A stretch of DNA of 64,000 bases from Sinorhizobium fredii USDA 257 (GTDB lineage Bacteria; Pseudomonadota; Alphaproteobacteria; Rhizobiales; Rhizobiaceae). The stretch is from the NCBI RefSeq assembly GCF_000265205.3, contig NC_018000.1, positions 5,577,001 to 5,641,000 on the forward strand, written 5' to 3'. A program made the translations under genes and the position numbers. Below are positions 1 through 9,143 of this stretch, in pieces; the first letter of the stretch is position 1; every line of letters begins with the position of its first letter. Below the pieces are notes generated by a model, which saw nothing but the letters and a program-made list of their open reading frames with translations, did not search any database and was not told where the DNA came from.

Positions 1-1005
1 GGCCGTCAGAAACATGGCGAGACCCGAGACGAACATGGTCTCGCCGATCATCAGCGAATCGTAGCCGCGGATGCGCCCGAGATAGAGCGGATAGAGATAG
101 GTCAGGCCATAGAGGCCGATGCCCATCACGAAGGAAAACAACGAGCCGAACGTAAAATTGCGGTTGGCGAAAGCCCTTAGATCGACGACCGGAAACTCCA
201 CCTTGAAGGCCCGGTAGAAGAATATTGCGGCGGCAACAACTGTGGCGACCGCGCCGATGACGATGTGGTCGTCGTTGAACCAATCGTTGGCGTTGCCCTC
301 CTCCAGCACATATTCGAGCGAGCCGAGGAAAATCGCCATCGAGAAGAGGCCCCACCAGTCAAATTTCTTGATCAGCGCCAGTTCCGGCTCGTCGAAGTCG
401 ATGAAAATCCAGGTCAGCGTCGCGACGATGACGCCGGGAATGACGTTGACGAGGAACAGCCAGTGCCAGGAGAAGGCATGGCTCAAATAACCGCCGACCG
501 TCGGACCGATGGTCGGAGCGAGCGTTGCGATCAGGCCGATGATCGGCGAAACGATATTGCGCTTCGACGGCGGGAAGATGGTGAAGGCGGCGGCGAAGAC
601 CGAGGGGATCATGCCGCCGCCGATGAAGCCCTGGATCACCCGGTAGACGATCATCTGGTCAATATTGGTGGCGGTTGCGGCAAGCGCACTGGAGGCGGTG
701 AAGCCGGCGGCGGCGACGGAAAAGAGCACGCGCGTCGAAACGATGCGGGCGAGCGTCCCCGACAGCGGGATCATGATGACTTCGGCGATCAGGTAGGAGG
801 TCTGAACCCAGCCGATCTCGTCCGATCCGGCGGAAAGACCCGCCTGGATTTCGGCAAGCGAAGCCGAAACGATCTGGATGTCGAGGATCGCCATGAACAT
901 GCCGACGACCATCGCGAAAAAGGCGATGAGCCGCCGCGGATCCATGCGCTCCTCGGCTCCGGCGCCGCTCGTCGCCGCCGTGCTCGCTGTTGCCGTCGCA
1001 GCCAT
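1..1005 (-). CDS. emrB: EmrB-type MFS multidrug efflux transporter (DHA2 family), 3' end missing
   Basis: Inner-membrane drug/proton antiporter of the 14-helix DHA2 (EmrB/QacA) class, expected to pump substrates through EmrA and an outer-membrane channel. The first 335 codons are present and the frame runs open through the left edge, so the C-terminal third is missing. After a short Ala/Thr-rich cytoplasmic N-terminus, the first helix carries the DHA2 motif (AILDIQIVSASL). Further hydrophobic helices follow, with loop motifs such as RVIQGFIGGGMIPS and GPTVGGYL. It starts 21 bases after emrA stops and is surely co-transcribed with it from the EmrR-controlled promoter. The family call is firm; the drug range is unknown. 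Confidence 0.93.
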   Translation of the reverse strand, partial: MAATATASTAATSGAGAEERMDPRRLIAFFAMVVGMFMAILDIQIVSASLAEIQAGLSAGSDEIGWVQTSYLIAEVIMIPLSGTLARIVSTRVLFSVAAAGFTASSALAATATNIDQMIVYRVIQGFIGGGMIPSVFAAAFTIFPPSKRNIVSPIIGLIATLAPTIGPTVGGYLSHAFSWHWLFLVNVIPGVIVATLTWIFIDFDEPELALIKKFDWWGLFSMAIFLGSLEYVLEEGNANDWFNDDHIVIGAVATVVAAAIFFYRAFKVEFPVVDLRAFANRNFTFGSLFSFVMGIGLYGLTYLYPLYLGRIRGYDSLMIGETMFVSGLAMFLTA

Positions 1006-1026
1006 ACCTGCTACTCCTTCGCGCGC

Positions 1027-2241
1027 TTACTTCGCTTCGGCGACGTTGGCGGCGTCCGGCGCCGTGCGGGTATCGACATCGACCACGACGCTTAGGCCCG
1101 CCCGCAGGTTGCCCTTGGCGAGTGCGTCGGCCGGAAGCGTGATGCGAACCGGCACGCGCTGGATGATCTTGGTAAAGTTGCCGGTGGCGTTCTCCGCCGG
1201 CAGCAGCGAGAAGACCGAACCGGAGGCCGGCGAAATCGATGCAACCGTGCCCTCGATCGGATGCTCGTCATAGGCATCGACATGGACCTGGACTTTCGAT
1301 CCGGGAACTAGGTGGGCGATCTGCGTTTCCTTGAAATTCGCATCCACATAGAGCTGGTCCACCGGCACGAGACCGGCAAGCCGCTGGCCGGCCGAGACGA
1401 GGTCGCCGACCTGGACCGAGACGTTGCCGATGACGCCGTCATAGGGCGCCTTGAGCACGGTGAAGCCGAGGTCGCGGTTCGCCTTGTCGCGCGCAAGTTC
1501 GAGCGAACGGATCGTACTTTCCGATTCCGCCCGCTGCGCCTCGAGCACGGTGATATTCGCCTTGGCCGCGGTGATGTTGGCTTCGGCACCAACGAGATTT
1601 GCCCGCGCCTGATCGAGTGCGACCTGGGCGCTGTCGCGCGACGCATCCGTTCCAAAGGCCCTGGACTGCAGGTCGCTGGCGCGCTTTTGCGTGAGTTCGG
1701 CGCCCCTGACGGTCGCCTCGAAGGCTTCCTTCTGAGCCTCTGCCTGGCTGAGACTTGCCTTGGCACCAGCGATCTGCGCATCGAAACGGCTCAGCGCCAG
1801 CTTCTGCGTCGCGATCTGCGCTTCGGCCTGTTCCAAAGCGATGCGATAGTCTCCATCCTCGAGGGTGACGAGCGGATCGCCCGCCTTGACATGCTGGTTG
1901 GCGACCACGTCGACCTTGGCGACATAGCCGGAGACTTTCGGAGAGATCGTCGCGATGTCGCCCTCGATATAGGCGTCGTCGGTGGAAACCATGAAGCGAC
2001 CGGTGATCCACCAGTCGTAGCCGTACCAGGCCCCCGCGGCGAGCAGCGCCAGTCCGATCGCCGGAAGGATCAGCTTGCGGCGCTTCTTGGGGGGAGCGGC
2101 AAGTTCAGCGGCCGGGCGCTCCGTCACCGGTGGGGCTTCGCCGGTCGGGGCCCTGGCCTCTGTGCTCGGAACATCGACGACTTCGAAATCGTCGCCGACA
2201 GGACGGACTCGCGCAACGCTGGAGGTGCTGGAAGCGGACAT
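1027..2241 (-). CDS. emrA: EmrA-type membrane fusion protein (HlyD family)
   Basis: Periplasmic adaptor that links the EmrB pump to an outer-membrane channel. The 404-residue protein has a cytoplasmic N-terminus, one membrane segment at about residues 54-76 and two lipoyl half-motifs (around VSGYVAKVDVVANQHVKAGD and APYDGVIGNVSVQVGDLVSA). These flank a long Ala/Gln/Glu-rich coiled-coil hairpin at about residues 130-250, followed by a beta-barrel domain. Length and order match EmrA/VceA adaptors. It is the first gene of emrAB and is transcribed away from the TetR-type regulator. The shared 248-base gap contains two operator-like palindromes, so repression by that regulator is likely. Confidence 0.95.
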   Translation of the reverse strand: MSASSTSSVARVRPVGDDFEVVDVPSTEARAPTGEAPPVTERPAAELAAPPKKRRKLILPAIGLALLAAGAWYGYDWWITGRFMVSTDDAYIEGDIATISPKVSGYVAKVDVVANQHVKAGDPLVTLEDGDYRIALEQAEAQIATQKLALSRFDAQIAGAKASLSQAEAQKEAFEATVRGAELTQKRASDLQSRAFGTDASRDSAQVALDQARANLVGAEANITAAKANITVLEAQRAESESTIRSLELARDKANRDLGFTVLKAPYDGVIGNVSVQVGDLVSAGQRLAGLVPVDQLYVDANFKETQIAHLVPGSKVQVHVDAYDEHPIEGTVASISPASGSVFSLLPAENATGNFTKIIQRVPVRITLPADALAKGNLRAGLSVVVDVDTRTAPDAANVAEAK

Positions 2242-2276
2242 GGGACACCATTTGAATAAATTAGCTAAATTGAACT

Positions 2277-2290
2277 GAACCGTTCGGTTC
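2277..2290. promoter_or_regulatory. Operator-like palindrome 1 (EmrR type)
   Basis: GAACCGTTCGGTTC is a near-perfect inverted repeat just upstream of emrA. It shares the GAACC/GGTTC core with a second palindrome 60 bases away. Its position between emrA and its presumed promoter suits repression by the adjacent TetR protein. The binding itself is inferred. Confidence 0.7.
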
Positions 2291-2298
2291 GATCGCCC

Positions 2299-2327
2299 TT
2301 GACATAATGCCTTTCGCGCCGCATATC
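2299..2327. promoter_or_regulatory. Overlapping divergent promoters of emrAB and the TetR gene
   Basis: On the + strand TTGACA (2299-2304) is followed 17 bases later by CATATC, a plausible promoter for the regulator. On the - strand TTGATA lies about 17 bases before TATGTC, a plausible emrAB promoter. Both are bracketed by the two palindromes, so one repressor could close both. These boxes were assigned by eye. Confidence 0.5.
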
Positions 2328-2336
2328 AAGAGCAAA

Positions 2337-2354
2337 TCGAACCGAGTGGTTCGA
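2337..2354. promoter_or_regulatory. Operator-like palindrome 2 (EmrR type)
   Basis: TCGAACCGAGTGGTTCGA is a perfect 7-base inverted repeat around a 4-base spacer, with the same GAACC/GGTTC core as the first palindrome. It lies upstream of the emrAB -35 region and within the possible leader of the regulator gene. Confidence 0.7.
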
Positions 2355-2489
2355 AATGATGAGCAAGGTAAAAAATCTGCCCGGTCTTTCTCCGCGCCCC
2401 TTGCTTTTTATCGCAATCGATCACGTTTATGATTTCGGAGTTAGTTCCAGGATCATCGTGATCTACAGGAGTGGAAACGTCCGGCGATC

Positions 2490-3182
2490 ATGACGTCAGC
2501 GAAAAGCGCACAGCAGGAAAAGTCCCTGCAGCACCAGGAACAGCACCCTTCGAGCGGCGGCCGACGCGCGGCCGGCGAGGACCCGGTCAAACGCGAGCAG
2601 ATTCTCGAAGGTGCCAAGCGCGTTTTCATGCGCAGCAATTTCGACGCCGCCAGCATGAACGACATCACCCGCGAGGCGGGCGTTTCGAAGGGCACGCTTT
2701 ACGTCTATTTCGAGAACAAGGAAGATCTTTTCGAGGCGCTCATCGCCCGGGAGCGCAACCGTATCGTCAGCAGCATCAAGCAGTCGCTGAACGACATCGA
2801 GCCGATCGAGGAAGCCCTTCACGATTTCGCCGTGACGCTGGTGACCAGCATAACCTCCGACTACACGATTCGCGCAATGAGGACCGTGCTCGGCGTGATC
2901 GACCGCATGCCGCGGCTCGCGCAACGCTTCTTCACCGCCACGCCGGAAAACGGCTACACGGTGCTGAAGGCCTATCTCGAGCAGCAGGTGACGGCAGGCA
3001 CCCTGTTGATCGACGATACGGAACTGGCCGCCAAGCAGTTCATCGAGCTTTCCATGGCCGGCCTTTTCAAGGGCCGCCTGTTCGGAATGTGCGACGCTCT
3101 GTCCGCCGGCCAGATTGAGAGGAACGTCGCATCCGCCATCCGCGTCTTCATGGCTGCCTACGGTCCGCGAGACGCGCGATGA
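2490..3182 (+). CDS. emrR: TetR-family repressor of the EmrAB pump
   Basis: Transcriptional repressor of 230 residues. A Gln/Ser-rich 30-residue tail precedes a TetR helix-turn-helix at about residues 36-80 (REQILEGAKRVFMRSNFDAA, ITREAGVSKGTLYVYFENKE). The variable C-terminal helical domain would bind the inducer. It is divergent from emrAB across two matching palindromes, the classical layout of autoregulated TetR efflux control. Sinorhizobium EmrR is a known regulator of an EmrAB pump needed for good nodule colonisation, and I assign the name by that arrangement and domain type. A purine-rich AGGAG lies rather far upstream of this ATG, so the start is slightly uncertain. Confidence 0.9.
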   Translation: MTSAKSAQQEKSLQHQEQHPSSGGRRAAGEDPVKREQILEGAKRVFMRSNFDAASMNDITREAGVSKGTLYVYFENKEDLFEALIARERNRIVSSIKQSLNDIEPIEEALHDFAVTLVTSITSDYTIRAMRTVLGVIDRMPRLAQRFFTATPENGYTVLKAYLEQQVTAGTLLIDDTELAAKQFIELSMAGLFKGRLFGMCDALSAGQIERNVASAIRVFMAAYGPRDAR

Positions 3183-3207
3183 CCGCGACACTGTGTCTCG
3201 CTCCCGA

Positions 3208-3585
3208 CTAAGCAGGACTGCACATCTGCAGGCGGTTGCCGAACGGATCGTAGAAGCTCGCAAAGGTGACGAAACCGGGAAACACCTGTGCATCCTCGCA
3301 CTGAACGCCGCGGCGACGCAGTTCCTCTACCGCCGCATGGCAATCTTCGACATTCAAGACAAGGGTTGTCCCGGTGGAGGGTGTCCAGCCGCTCTCGGCC
3401 GATATCACCGAAACGTTGCCATCCGCTCCGCCGGCGGAGAATTCGATCCAGCCGGCTTCCGGCAGGTCGTAGAGCGGCGATCCCAAGCCGAGCACCTCGC
3501 CATAGAACTCGCGGGCACGATCAAGGTCGGTCACCGAGATCGAGACCACATTGATGCCACGAAAGAGAGGGTCGGTCGCTGCCAT
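3208..3585 (-). CDS. VOC (glyoxalase/bleomycin-resistance fold) family protein
   Basis: Single-domain vicinal-oxygen-chelate protein of 125 residues. It begins with the usual pattern INVVSISVTDLDRAREFYGE, has a central GWIEFSAGG strand and ends FASFYDPFGNRLQMC, where the family places its last metal-binding or dimer-forming strand. The substrate cannot be told from sequence; members include glyoxalases, dioxygenases and antibiotic-binding proteins. The open frame extends further upstream, but the VOC domain starts right after the ATG chosen here. It is divergent from the AraC regulator, which may control it. Confidence 0.85.
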   Translation of the reverse strand: MAATDPLFRGINVVSISVTDLDRAREFYGEVLGLGSPLYDLPEAGWIEFSAGGADGNVSVISAESGWTPSTGTTLVLNVEDCHAAVEELRRRGVQCEDAQVFPGFVTFASFYDPFGNRLQMCSPA

Positions 3586-3765
3586 GGTCTTGAATGTAGG
3601 ACGCAAAACCCGTTCGTCGAGCCGCGCTGCGGTTCTGTCGGGAAGCGCCGAGAGCAGCGGGTGGAATTTGCCGTCGACAGGCTGCGCCAATGCACTCCAG
3701 CAACAGCGATCAAACGCGCCCTCCGACAATTCCATAAGAATTGGATCGCCACCACGGGAGTGAAC

Positions 3766-4605
3766 ATGAGTGCCATCGGAAGGGCGATCTGGTTCATCGA
3801 GAGCCATTTCGCAAAGACTATATCGCTGGAGCAGATTGCCGGTGCCGCCGGCCTGTCGCGCTATCATCTGTCGCGCGTCTTCGGGCTCGCGACCGGCCGC
3901 TCGATCAGCGCCTATATCCGCGGGCGACGCCTGAGCTCAGCCGCACTTCTCCTTGCAAACGGACATTCGACCATTCTCGAGGTGGCCCTCGATGCGGGCT
4001 ACGGTTCGCACGAGGCTTTCACCCGTGCCTTTCGCGAGCAGTTCGGCGTGACACCCGAATCGATCCGCAAACAGAGGCATGTCCGCAATATCGAATTGAT
4101 GGAGCCCATCAGGATGGACGACACGCGCAATCTGAAAATCGAACCGCCGCGTTTCGAGGCGGGCCCTGCCCTGCTCCTCGCCGGCCTTGAAGAGACCTAC
4201 ACCTACAATCGCACCGAGGGCATCCCTTCGCTCTGGCAACGATTCAACAACCACTTCGGTCATATTCCGGGCCAGCGCGGCAACGTCGCCTATGGCGTCT
4301 GCACCCATGCGGACGCCGAAGCCGGCACCTTCCGCTACATGGCTGCCGTCGAGGTCGAGGATGCGGACGCGCTGCCGAACGGGTTTTCCACCTTGAAGCT
4401 GCCGAAGCAGCGCTATGCGGTGTTCCTGCATCGCGGTCACATCTCGGCGATCTCGACCACGGCGCACGAGATATTCGGATCGTGGTTTCCGCAATCCGGT
4501 CTCGAGCATGGCGAAACACCCGATCTCATCGAGCGCTACGACGAGCGGTTCGACCCGGATTCCGGCATGGGCGTCGTTGAGATGTGGGTTCCGATAAAAC
4601 AGTAA
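3766..4605 (+). CDS. AraC-family regulator with C-terminal GyrI-like effector domain
   Basis: A 279-residue protein with two AraC helix-turn-helix motifs at residues 1-105 (ISLEQIAGAAGLSRYHLSRV and ILEVALDAGYGSHEAFTRAF). A GyrI-like/AraE-binding domain fills residues 125-279 (FNNHFGHIPGQRGNVAYGV, ending GMGVVEMWVPIKQ). This layout is that of Rob/SoxS-like or BmrR-like multidrug-sensing regulators, where the GyrI-like part binds hydrophobic ligands. ATG 3766 was chosen because the HTH begins immediately after it. The open frame upstream is antisense to the VOC gene. The ligand is unknown. Confidence 0.9.
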   Translation: MSAIGRAIWFIESHFAKTISLEQIAGAAGLSRYHLSRVFGLATGRSISAYIRGRRLSSAALLLANGHSTILEVALDAGYGSHEAFTRAFREQFGVTPESIRKQRHVRNIELMEPIRMDDTRNLKIEPPRFEAGPALLLAGLEETYTYNRTEGIPSLWQRFNNHFGHIPGQRGNVAYGVCTHADAEAGTFRYMAAVEVEDADALPNGFSTLKLPKQRYAVFLHRGHISAISTTAHEIFGSWFPQSGLEHGETPDLIERYDERFDPDSGMGVVEMWVPIKQ

Positions 4606-4614
4606 ACGGTAAAA

Positions 4615-4638
4615 CGCTGCCGCAAAGCCGCGGCAGCG
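4615..4638 (+). terminator. Hairpin after the AraC-type gene
   Basis: A 9-base GC-rich perfect stem (CGCTGCCGC / GCGGCAGCG) with a 6-base loop starts about 10 bases after the stop codon. It is followed only by CTTGCT rather than a T-run, so it may act as a weak or bidirectional terminator. Confidence 0.6.
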
Positions 4639-4827
4639 CTTGCTACTTCGGCGCTACTCCTTAAATACTGCGGCGAGCCTGGCGCAACGACGCGCCCTGG
4701 AGGGGAAAGTCTGCGCGGTTTTCCGCCCGCATTCCCTTCCGGTTGTTGGAACCGATCAGGTACACGGATGCTGGGAGTCGCTTTGACACCGCATCGGTGA
4801 TCGTCAAAGAGAAGGAAAAGTTCGCCG

Positions 4828-5583
4828 ATGCAGGAAATCCTCACGCTCGCTCAAAGCCCGGAGGCGTGGATCGCTCTCATTACGCTCATTGTGATGGAAG
4901 TCGTCCTCGGCATCGACAACCTCATCTTCATTTCGATCCTGACCAATAAATTGCCGGCCGAGAACCGGGTCAGCGCCCGGCGCATCGGCATCGGGCTCGC
5001 GCTGGTCATGCGACTGGGGCTGCTCGGCACGATCGCCTGGATCGTGCAGCTGACCCAGCCGGTGTTCGAGGCCTTTGGCCATGGCTTCTCCTGGAAGGAC
5101 ATGATCCTGATCGCCGGCGGCCTTTTCCTCGTCTGGAAGGCGACGAAGGAGATCCACCACAATGTCGACCCGAGCGACCATGACGAGGATTTCATCGCGA
5201 GCTCGGCGATCAACAGCTTCACGGCGGCGATCGGACAGATCCTGCTGCTCGACCTCGTCTTCTCCGTCGACAGCATCATCACCGCCGTCGGCATGACCCC
5301 ACATCTGCCGATCATGGTTATCGCCGTCGTGGTCGCCGTTACGGTGATGCTGGTTGCCGCCAACCCGCTTGCTAATTTCATCGAGAGGAACCCGACGATC
5401 GTCATGCTGGCGCTCGCCTTCCTCCTGATGATCGGCACGACGCTGATTGCCGAGGGCATGGGTTTCCACGTACCGAAAGGCTACATCTATGCCGCCATGG
5501 CGTTTTCGGCGCTGGTGGAAGGGCTCAACATGGTCGCCCGCAATGCGCGCCTGAGAAAGCAGCAGGCCACCAAGCTGCATTAG
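4828..5583 (+). CDS. TerC-family integral membrane protein
   Basis: A 251-residue polytopic membrane protein of the TerC family (YgaP/YoaE-like group), linked in other bacteria to metal (often Mn2+) export. About seven hydrophobic segments are visible. The family's acidic intramembrane motifs are intact: [16 protein letters not shown] near residue 20 and [17 protein letters not shown] near residue 140. A His/Asp-rich loop ([12 protein letters not shown]) lies between helices 3 and 4. The 222-base leader is rich in inverted repeats, so RNA-level control is possible. A strong hairpin follows the gene. The transported ion is not proven. Confidence 0.9.
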   Translation: MQEILTLAQSPEAWIALITLIVMEVVLGIDNLIFISILTNKLPAENRVSARRIGIGLALVMRLGLLGTIAWIVQLTQPVFEAFGHGFSWKDMILIAGGLFLVWKATKEIHHNVDPSDHDEDFIASSAINSFTAAIGQILLLDLVFSVDSIITAVGMTPHLPIMVIAVVVAVTVMLVAANPLANFIERNPTIVMLALAFLLMIGTTLIAEGMGFHVPKGYIYAAMAFSALVEGLNMVARNARLRKQQATKLH

Positions 5584-6015
5584 CAACGGCAACCCATTGC
5601 GAAGGGGCCCGCATTCACGCGAATGCGGGCCCCTTGCTGCGGGAGGTAGGCGAGGATGCGGGCTGGACGGGCAAGGAGCTCGGCTGCCGTTTCGTTGGCC
5701 ACGGGAAGAAACCGGAAAAATCCCCGTGTTCTCCACTTCCGTCGCGTCCGGTTGGCACAGGCCGCGTCCTCGACCGCTATAACGCGGTAGCGCGGCGAGC
5801 GTTCCAAGCCCATGTCCGGCTGCATCGAGAAGGCGCCTCTCCTCCTCTTTCCGTTGACATGCGAGGCTTTCTATGGTCTCACCCCTGCCGACTGGAATTG
5901 CCCGCCGATACCGCTTGGCGGCACCCTTGCGGGCCTTCCTTCCCATAAAATACGCGCCCGTCAGCCGGTAGGCATCCGGCAAGGGCTCAAGAGCACGTCA
6001 AGACGGGCAAAGACC
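5584..6015. other. Gene-free interval between terC and gltX
   Basis: 432 bases. It contains the terC terminator hairpin at 5604-5633. The remaining 380 bases have open frames on both strands, but none has a good ribosome binding site, domain pattern or neighbour support. I see no RNA gene and no convincing gltX promoter. Confidence 0.6.
5604..5633. terminator. Terminator hairpin after terC
   Basis: GGGGCCCGCATTC pairs perfectly over 13 bases with GAATGCGGGCCCC across an ACGC loop, starting 20 bases after the terC stop. Only two T residues follow, but stem strength and position make a transcription end likely. Confidence 0.8.
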
Positions 6016-7473
6016 ATGGCAGATTCTGCAGTCCGGGTACGCATCGCACCCTCTCCCACCGGCGAACCGCATGTCGGCACCGCCTATATCGCTCTGTTCA
6101 ACTATCTTTTCGCGAAGAAGCACGGTGGCGAATTCATCCTCCGCATTGAGGACACCGACGCGACGCGCTCGACGCCCGAGTTCGAGAAAAAGGTGCTCGA
6201 TGCACTGAAATGGTGCGGGCTGGAATGGTCGGAGGGCCCGGATATCGGCGGCCCCCATGGCCCCTATCGCCAGAGCGACCGCAAGGACATGTACAGGCCC
6301 TATGTCGAGAAGATCGTCGAGAACGGCCACGGATTCCGTTGCTTCTGCACGCCCGAACGGCTGGAGCAGATGCGCGAAGCGCAACGCGCCGCCGGCAAGC
6401 CACCGAAATATGACGGCCTGTGCCTGAGCCTCTCCGCGGAGGAAGTGACCTCACGCATCGCCGCCGGCGAGCCGCATGTCGTGCGCATGAAGATCCCGGC
6501 GGAAGGCTCCTGCAAGTTCCACGACGGCGTCTATGGCGATGTCGAGATCCCGTGGGAGGCCGTCGACATGCAGGTGCTCCTGAAGGCCGACGGCATGCCG
6601 ACCTATCACATGGCGAACGTCGTCGACGACCACCTGATGAAGATCACCCATGTCGCGCGCGGCGAGGAGTGGCTCGCGTCGGTGCCGAAGCACATCCTGA
6701 TCTATCAGTACCTCGGCCTCGAACCGCCGAAATTCATGCACCTGTCGCTGATGCGCAATGCCGACAAGTCGAAGCTGTCGAAGCGCAAGAATCCGACCTC
6801 GATCTCCTACTACACGGCGCTCGGCTACCTGCCGGAAGCACTGATGAACTTCCTCGGCCTGTTCTTCATCCAGATCGCCGAGGGCGAAGAACTGCTGACG
6901 ATCGATGAGCTGGCGGACAAGTTCGACCCGGAAAACCTGTCGAAGGCCGGCGCGATCTTCGATATCCAGAAGCTCGACTGGCTGAACGCCCGCTGGATCC
7001 GCGAGAAGCTATCCGAGGACGAGTTCGCCGCCCGGGTCTTCGCCTGGGCGTCGGAGAACGATCGCCTCAAGGAAGGCCTGAAGCTGTCGCAATCGCGCAT
7101 TTCGAAGCTCGGCGAACTGCCGGACCTCGCCGCCTTCCTCTTCAAATCGGATCTCGGCCTTCAGCCTAGCGCCTTCGCCGGCGTGAAAGCCTCGCCCGAG
7201 GAGATGCTTGAAGTCCTGAACACCGTCCAGCCGGATCTCGAAAAGATCCTCGAATGGAACAAGGAGTCGATCGAGGCGGAACTGCGCGCCAGTGCCGAGC
7301 GGATGGGCAAGAAGCTGAAAGCCGTCGTGGCTCCCCTCTTCGTCGCCGTATCCGGTTCGCAACGTTCGCTGCCGCTCTTCGATTCGATGGAGCTGCTCGG
7401 CCGCGCCGTGGTGCGCCAGCGTCTCAAGGTGGCGGCGCAGGTGGTCGCCTCCATGGTGGGCAGCGGAAAGTAA
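6016..7473 (+). CDS. gltX: Glutamyl-tRNA synthetase
   Basis: Cytoplasmic class Ib aminoacyl-tRNA synthetase that charges tRNA-Glu. In alphaproteobacteria it often also charges tRNA-Gln to feed GatCAB. The 485 residues include the Rossmann-fold HIGH-type motif near residue 16 (SPTGEPHVGTAYIALFN) and the KMSKS-type loop as KLSKR near residue 255. The C-terminal third is the helical anticodon-binding part. The open frame continues upstream, but the conserved N-terminus (VRVRIAPSPTG) begins just after ATG 6016. It is followed after 11 bases by lysS. Rhizobia can carry two gltX genes, and whether this is the only copy cannot be decided here. Confidence 0.96.
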   Translation: MADSAVRVRIAPSPTGEPHVGTAYIALFNYLFAKKHGGEFILRIEDTDATRSTPEFEKKVLDALKWCGLEWSEGPDIGGPHGPYRQSDRKDMYRPYVEKIVENGHGFRCFCTPERLEQMREAQRAAGKPPKYDGLCLSLSAEEVTSRIAAGEPHVVRMKIPAEGSCKFHDGVYGDVEIPWEAVDMQVLLKADGMPTYHMANVVDDHLMKITHVARGEEWLASVPKHILIYQYLGLEPPKFMHLSLMRNADKSKLSKRKNPTSISYYTALGYLPEALMNFLGLFFIQIAEGEELLTIDELADKFDPENLSKAGAIFDIQKLDWLNARWIREKLSEDEFAARVFAWASENDRLKEGLKLSQSRISKLGELPDLAAFLFKSDLGLQPSAFAGVKASPEEMLEVLNTVQPDLEKILEWNKESIEAELRASAERMGKKLKAVVAPLFVAVSGSQRSLPLFDSMELLGRAVVRQRLKVAAQVVASMVGSGK

Positions 7474-7484
7474 GGACGATACCC

Positions 7485-8981
7485 ATGAACGAAAAGACAG
7501 TAACCGCCGGCCTTTCCTCCGACGCAACCGAAGTGCGCGCCCAGAAGCTTGACCTGCTGCGCGAGCAGATCGGCGAAGTCTACCCGGCGCATTTCCACCG
7601 CACGCTGACCAATGCGGAACTCGCCGAAAAATATGCCGGGCTGGAGCCCGATACGGAGAGCGGCGACACGGTGACGGTCGCAGGCCGGGTTTTCTCCTCG
7701 CGCAATTCCGGCATGTTCATGGATATCCATGACGCCTCCGGCAAGATCCAGATCTTTTCGCACAAGGACACGGCTCCGGAAGAGGCGCGTGTGCTTCTGC
7801 CGATGATCGACCTTGGCGACATCATCGGCGTCACCGGCGAGGTGCGCCGTACGAAGCGTGGCGAGCTGACGGTGAATGCCAAGGAAATCACCATGCTCTG
7901 CAAGTCGCTCCTGCCGATGCCGGAGAAGTATCACGGGCTTGCCGACATCGAGACGCGCTACCGCAAGCGCTATCTCGACATCATGGTCAACGAGGACTCA
8001 AAGCTCCGCTTCCAGCAGCGCAGCCGCATCGTTTCGAGTCTGCGCCGCGTCCTCGAGGACGAGGGCTTCATGGAAGTCGAAACGCCGATGCTACAGCCGA
8101 TCTATGGCGGCGCGACGGCCGAGCCGTTCAAGACGCATCACAACACGCTGAAGCTCGACATGTATCTGCGCATTGCGCCCGAGCTTTATCTGAAGCGCGT
8201 GCTGGTTTCCGGCCTCACCGATAAGGTCTTCGAGATCAACCGCAACTTCCGCAACGAAGGCGTCTCCACCCGGCACAATCCGGAATTCACGATGATGGAG
8301 TGCTACTGGGCCTATGCGGACTACGAGGACATGATGGGCCTCGTCGAACGCATGTTCGAGACCCTGGCGCTGGCGGTCCACGGCAAGACCGAGTTCGAAT
8401 TCGGCGACAAGCAGCTCTCCTTTAAGGGACCGTTCCCACGCGTGTCGATGCCGGCCGCCGTCAAGGATGCAATCGGCGTCGACTTCCTCGCAATCAACAC
8501 CGACGAGGAGGCCCGCGAGGCGGCAAGGAACGCTGGCCTCGAGGTCGAGAAGGACGCCACCTGGGGCGAGGTCCTCGCTTTCATCTTCGAGGAGAAGGTC
8601 GAAGCGACGCTGATCCAGCCGGCCCATGTCATCCATTTCCCGAAGGACATTTCCCCCTTCGCCAAGGAGGTGCCGGGCGAGCCGCGGCTCGTAGAGCGCT
8701 TCGAGACCTATTGCAACGGCTGGGAGATCGGCAACGCCTTCTCCGAGCTCAACGACCCGGTCGAGCAGCGCGCCCGCATGGTCGAGCAGATGGAACAGGC
8801 CCATGCCCGCGGCGAAAAGGAAAAGACCCTCGACGAGGACTTCCTCGACGCCATGGACCAGGGCATGCCGCCGGCCGGCGGCCTCGGCATCGGCGTCGAC
8901 CGGCTGATCATGCTGCTCACCAATTCGCCGTCGATCCGCGACATCATTCTCTTCCCGGCCCGTCGTCACAAGGGCGACTGA
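7485..8981 (+). CDS. lysS: Lysyl-tRNA synthetase, class II
   Basis: Charges tRNA-Lys with lysine in the cytoplasm. The 498-residue protein has an N-terminal OB-fold anticodon-binding domain (about 60-165; VAGRVFSSRNSGMFMDIHD). The class II catalytic core follows, with motif 2 near FEINRNFRNEGVSTRHNPEF and motif 3 at GLGIGVDRLIMLLTNS. It is the class II enzyme rather than the class I LysK found in some alphaproteobacteria. ATG 7485 was chosen because the upstream part of the open frame lies inside gltX out of phase. It is probably co-transcribed with gltX. Confidence 0.96.
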   Translation: MNEKTVTAGLSSDATEVRAQKLDLLREQIGEVYPAHFHRTLTNAELAEKYAGLEPDTESGDTVTVAGRVFSSRNSGMFMDIHDASGKIQIFSHKDTAPEEARVLLPMIDLGDIIGVTGEVRRTKRGELTVNAKEITMLCKSLLPMPEKYHGLADIETRYRKRYLDIMVNEDSKLRFQQRSRIVSSLRRVLEDEGFMEVETPMLQPIYGGATAEPFKTHHNTLKLDMYLRIAPELYLKRVLVSGLTDKVFEINRNFRNEGVSTRHNPEFTMMECYWAYADYEDMMGLVERMFETLALAVHGKTEFEFGDKQLSFKGPFPRVSMPAAVKDAIGVDFLAINTDEEAREAARNAGLEVEKDATWGEVLAFIFEEKVEATLIQPAHVIHFPKDISPFAKEVPGEPRLVERFETYCNGWEIGNAFSELNDPVEQRARMVEQMEQAHARGEKEKTLDEDFLDAMDQGMPPAGGLGIGVDRLIMLLTNSPSIRDIILFPARRHKGD

Positions 8982-9143
8982 GCCGGAGGAATCGGTCTCG
9001 ACAGGACAAGCCCATTGCGCAGCGCACCCTGAGTTGGTCCCGTCGCGGCTGCGTTAAGGAAAAATTTACCACGACTGGCAGCGGCGAAATTACCCCTGGT
9101 TCCTGCCCCGTTTTCCGCACATTCACGTCACCATGATGCGGGG

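Noticed and set aside
265..1095. 276-codon + frame opposite emrB
   Set aside because: Antisense to a clear MFS gene; Arg/Asp-rich composition typical of high-GC shadows, no domain.
4804..5982. 392-codon - frame across terC
   Set aside because: Complement of the TerC gene and a spacer; composition is His/Arg/Asp-rich nonsense.
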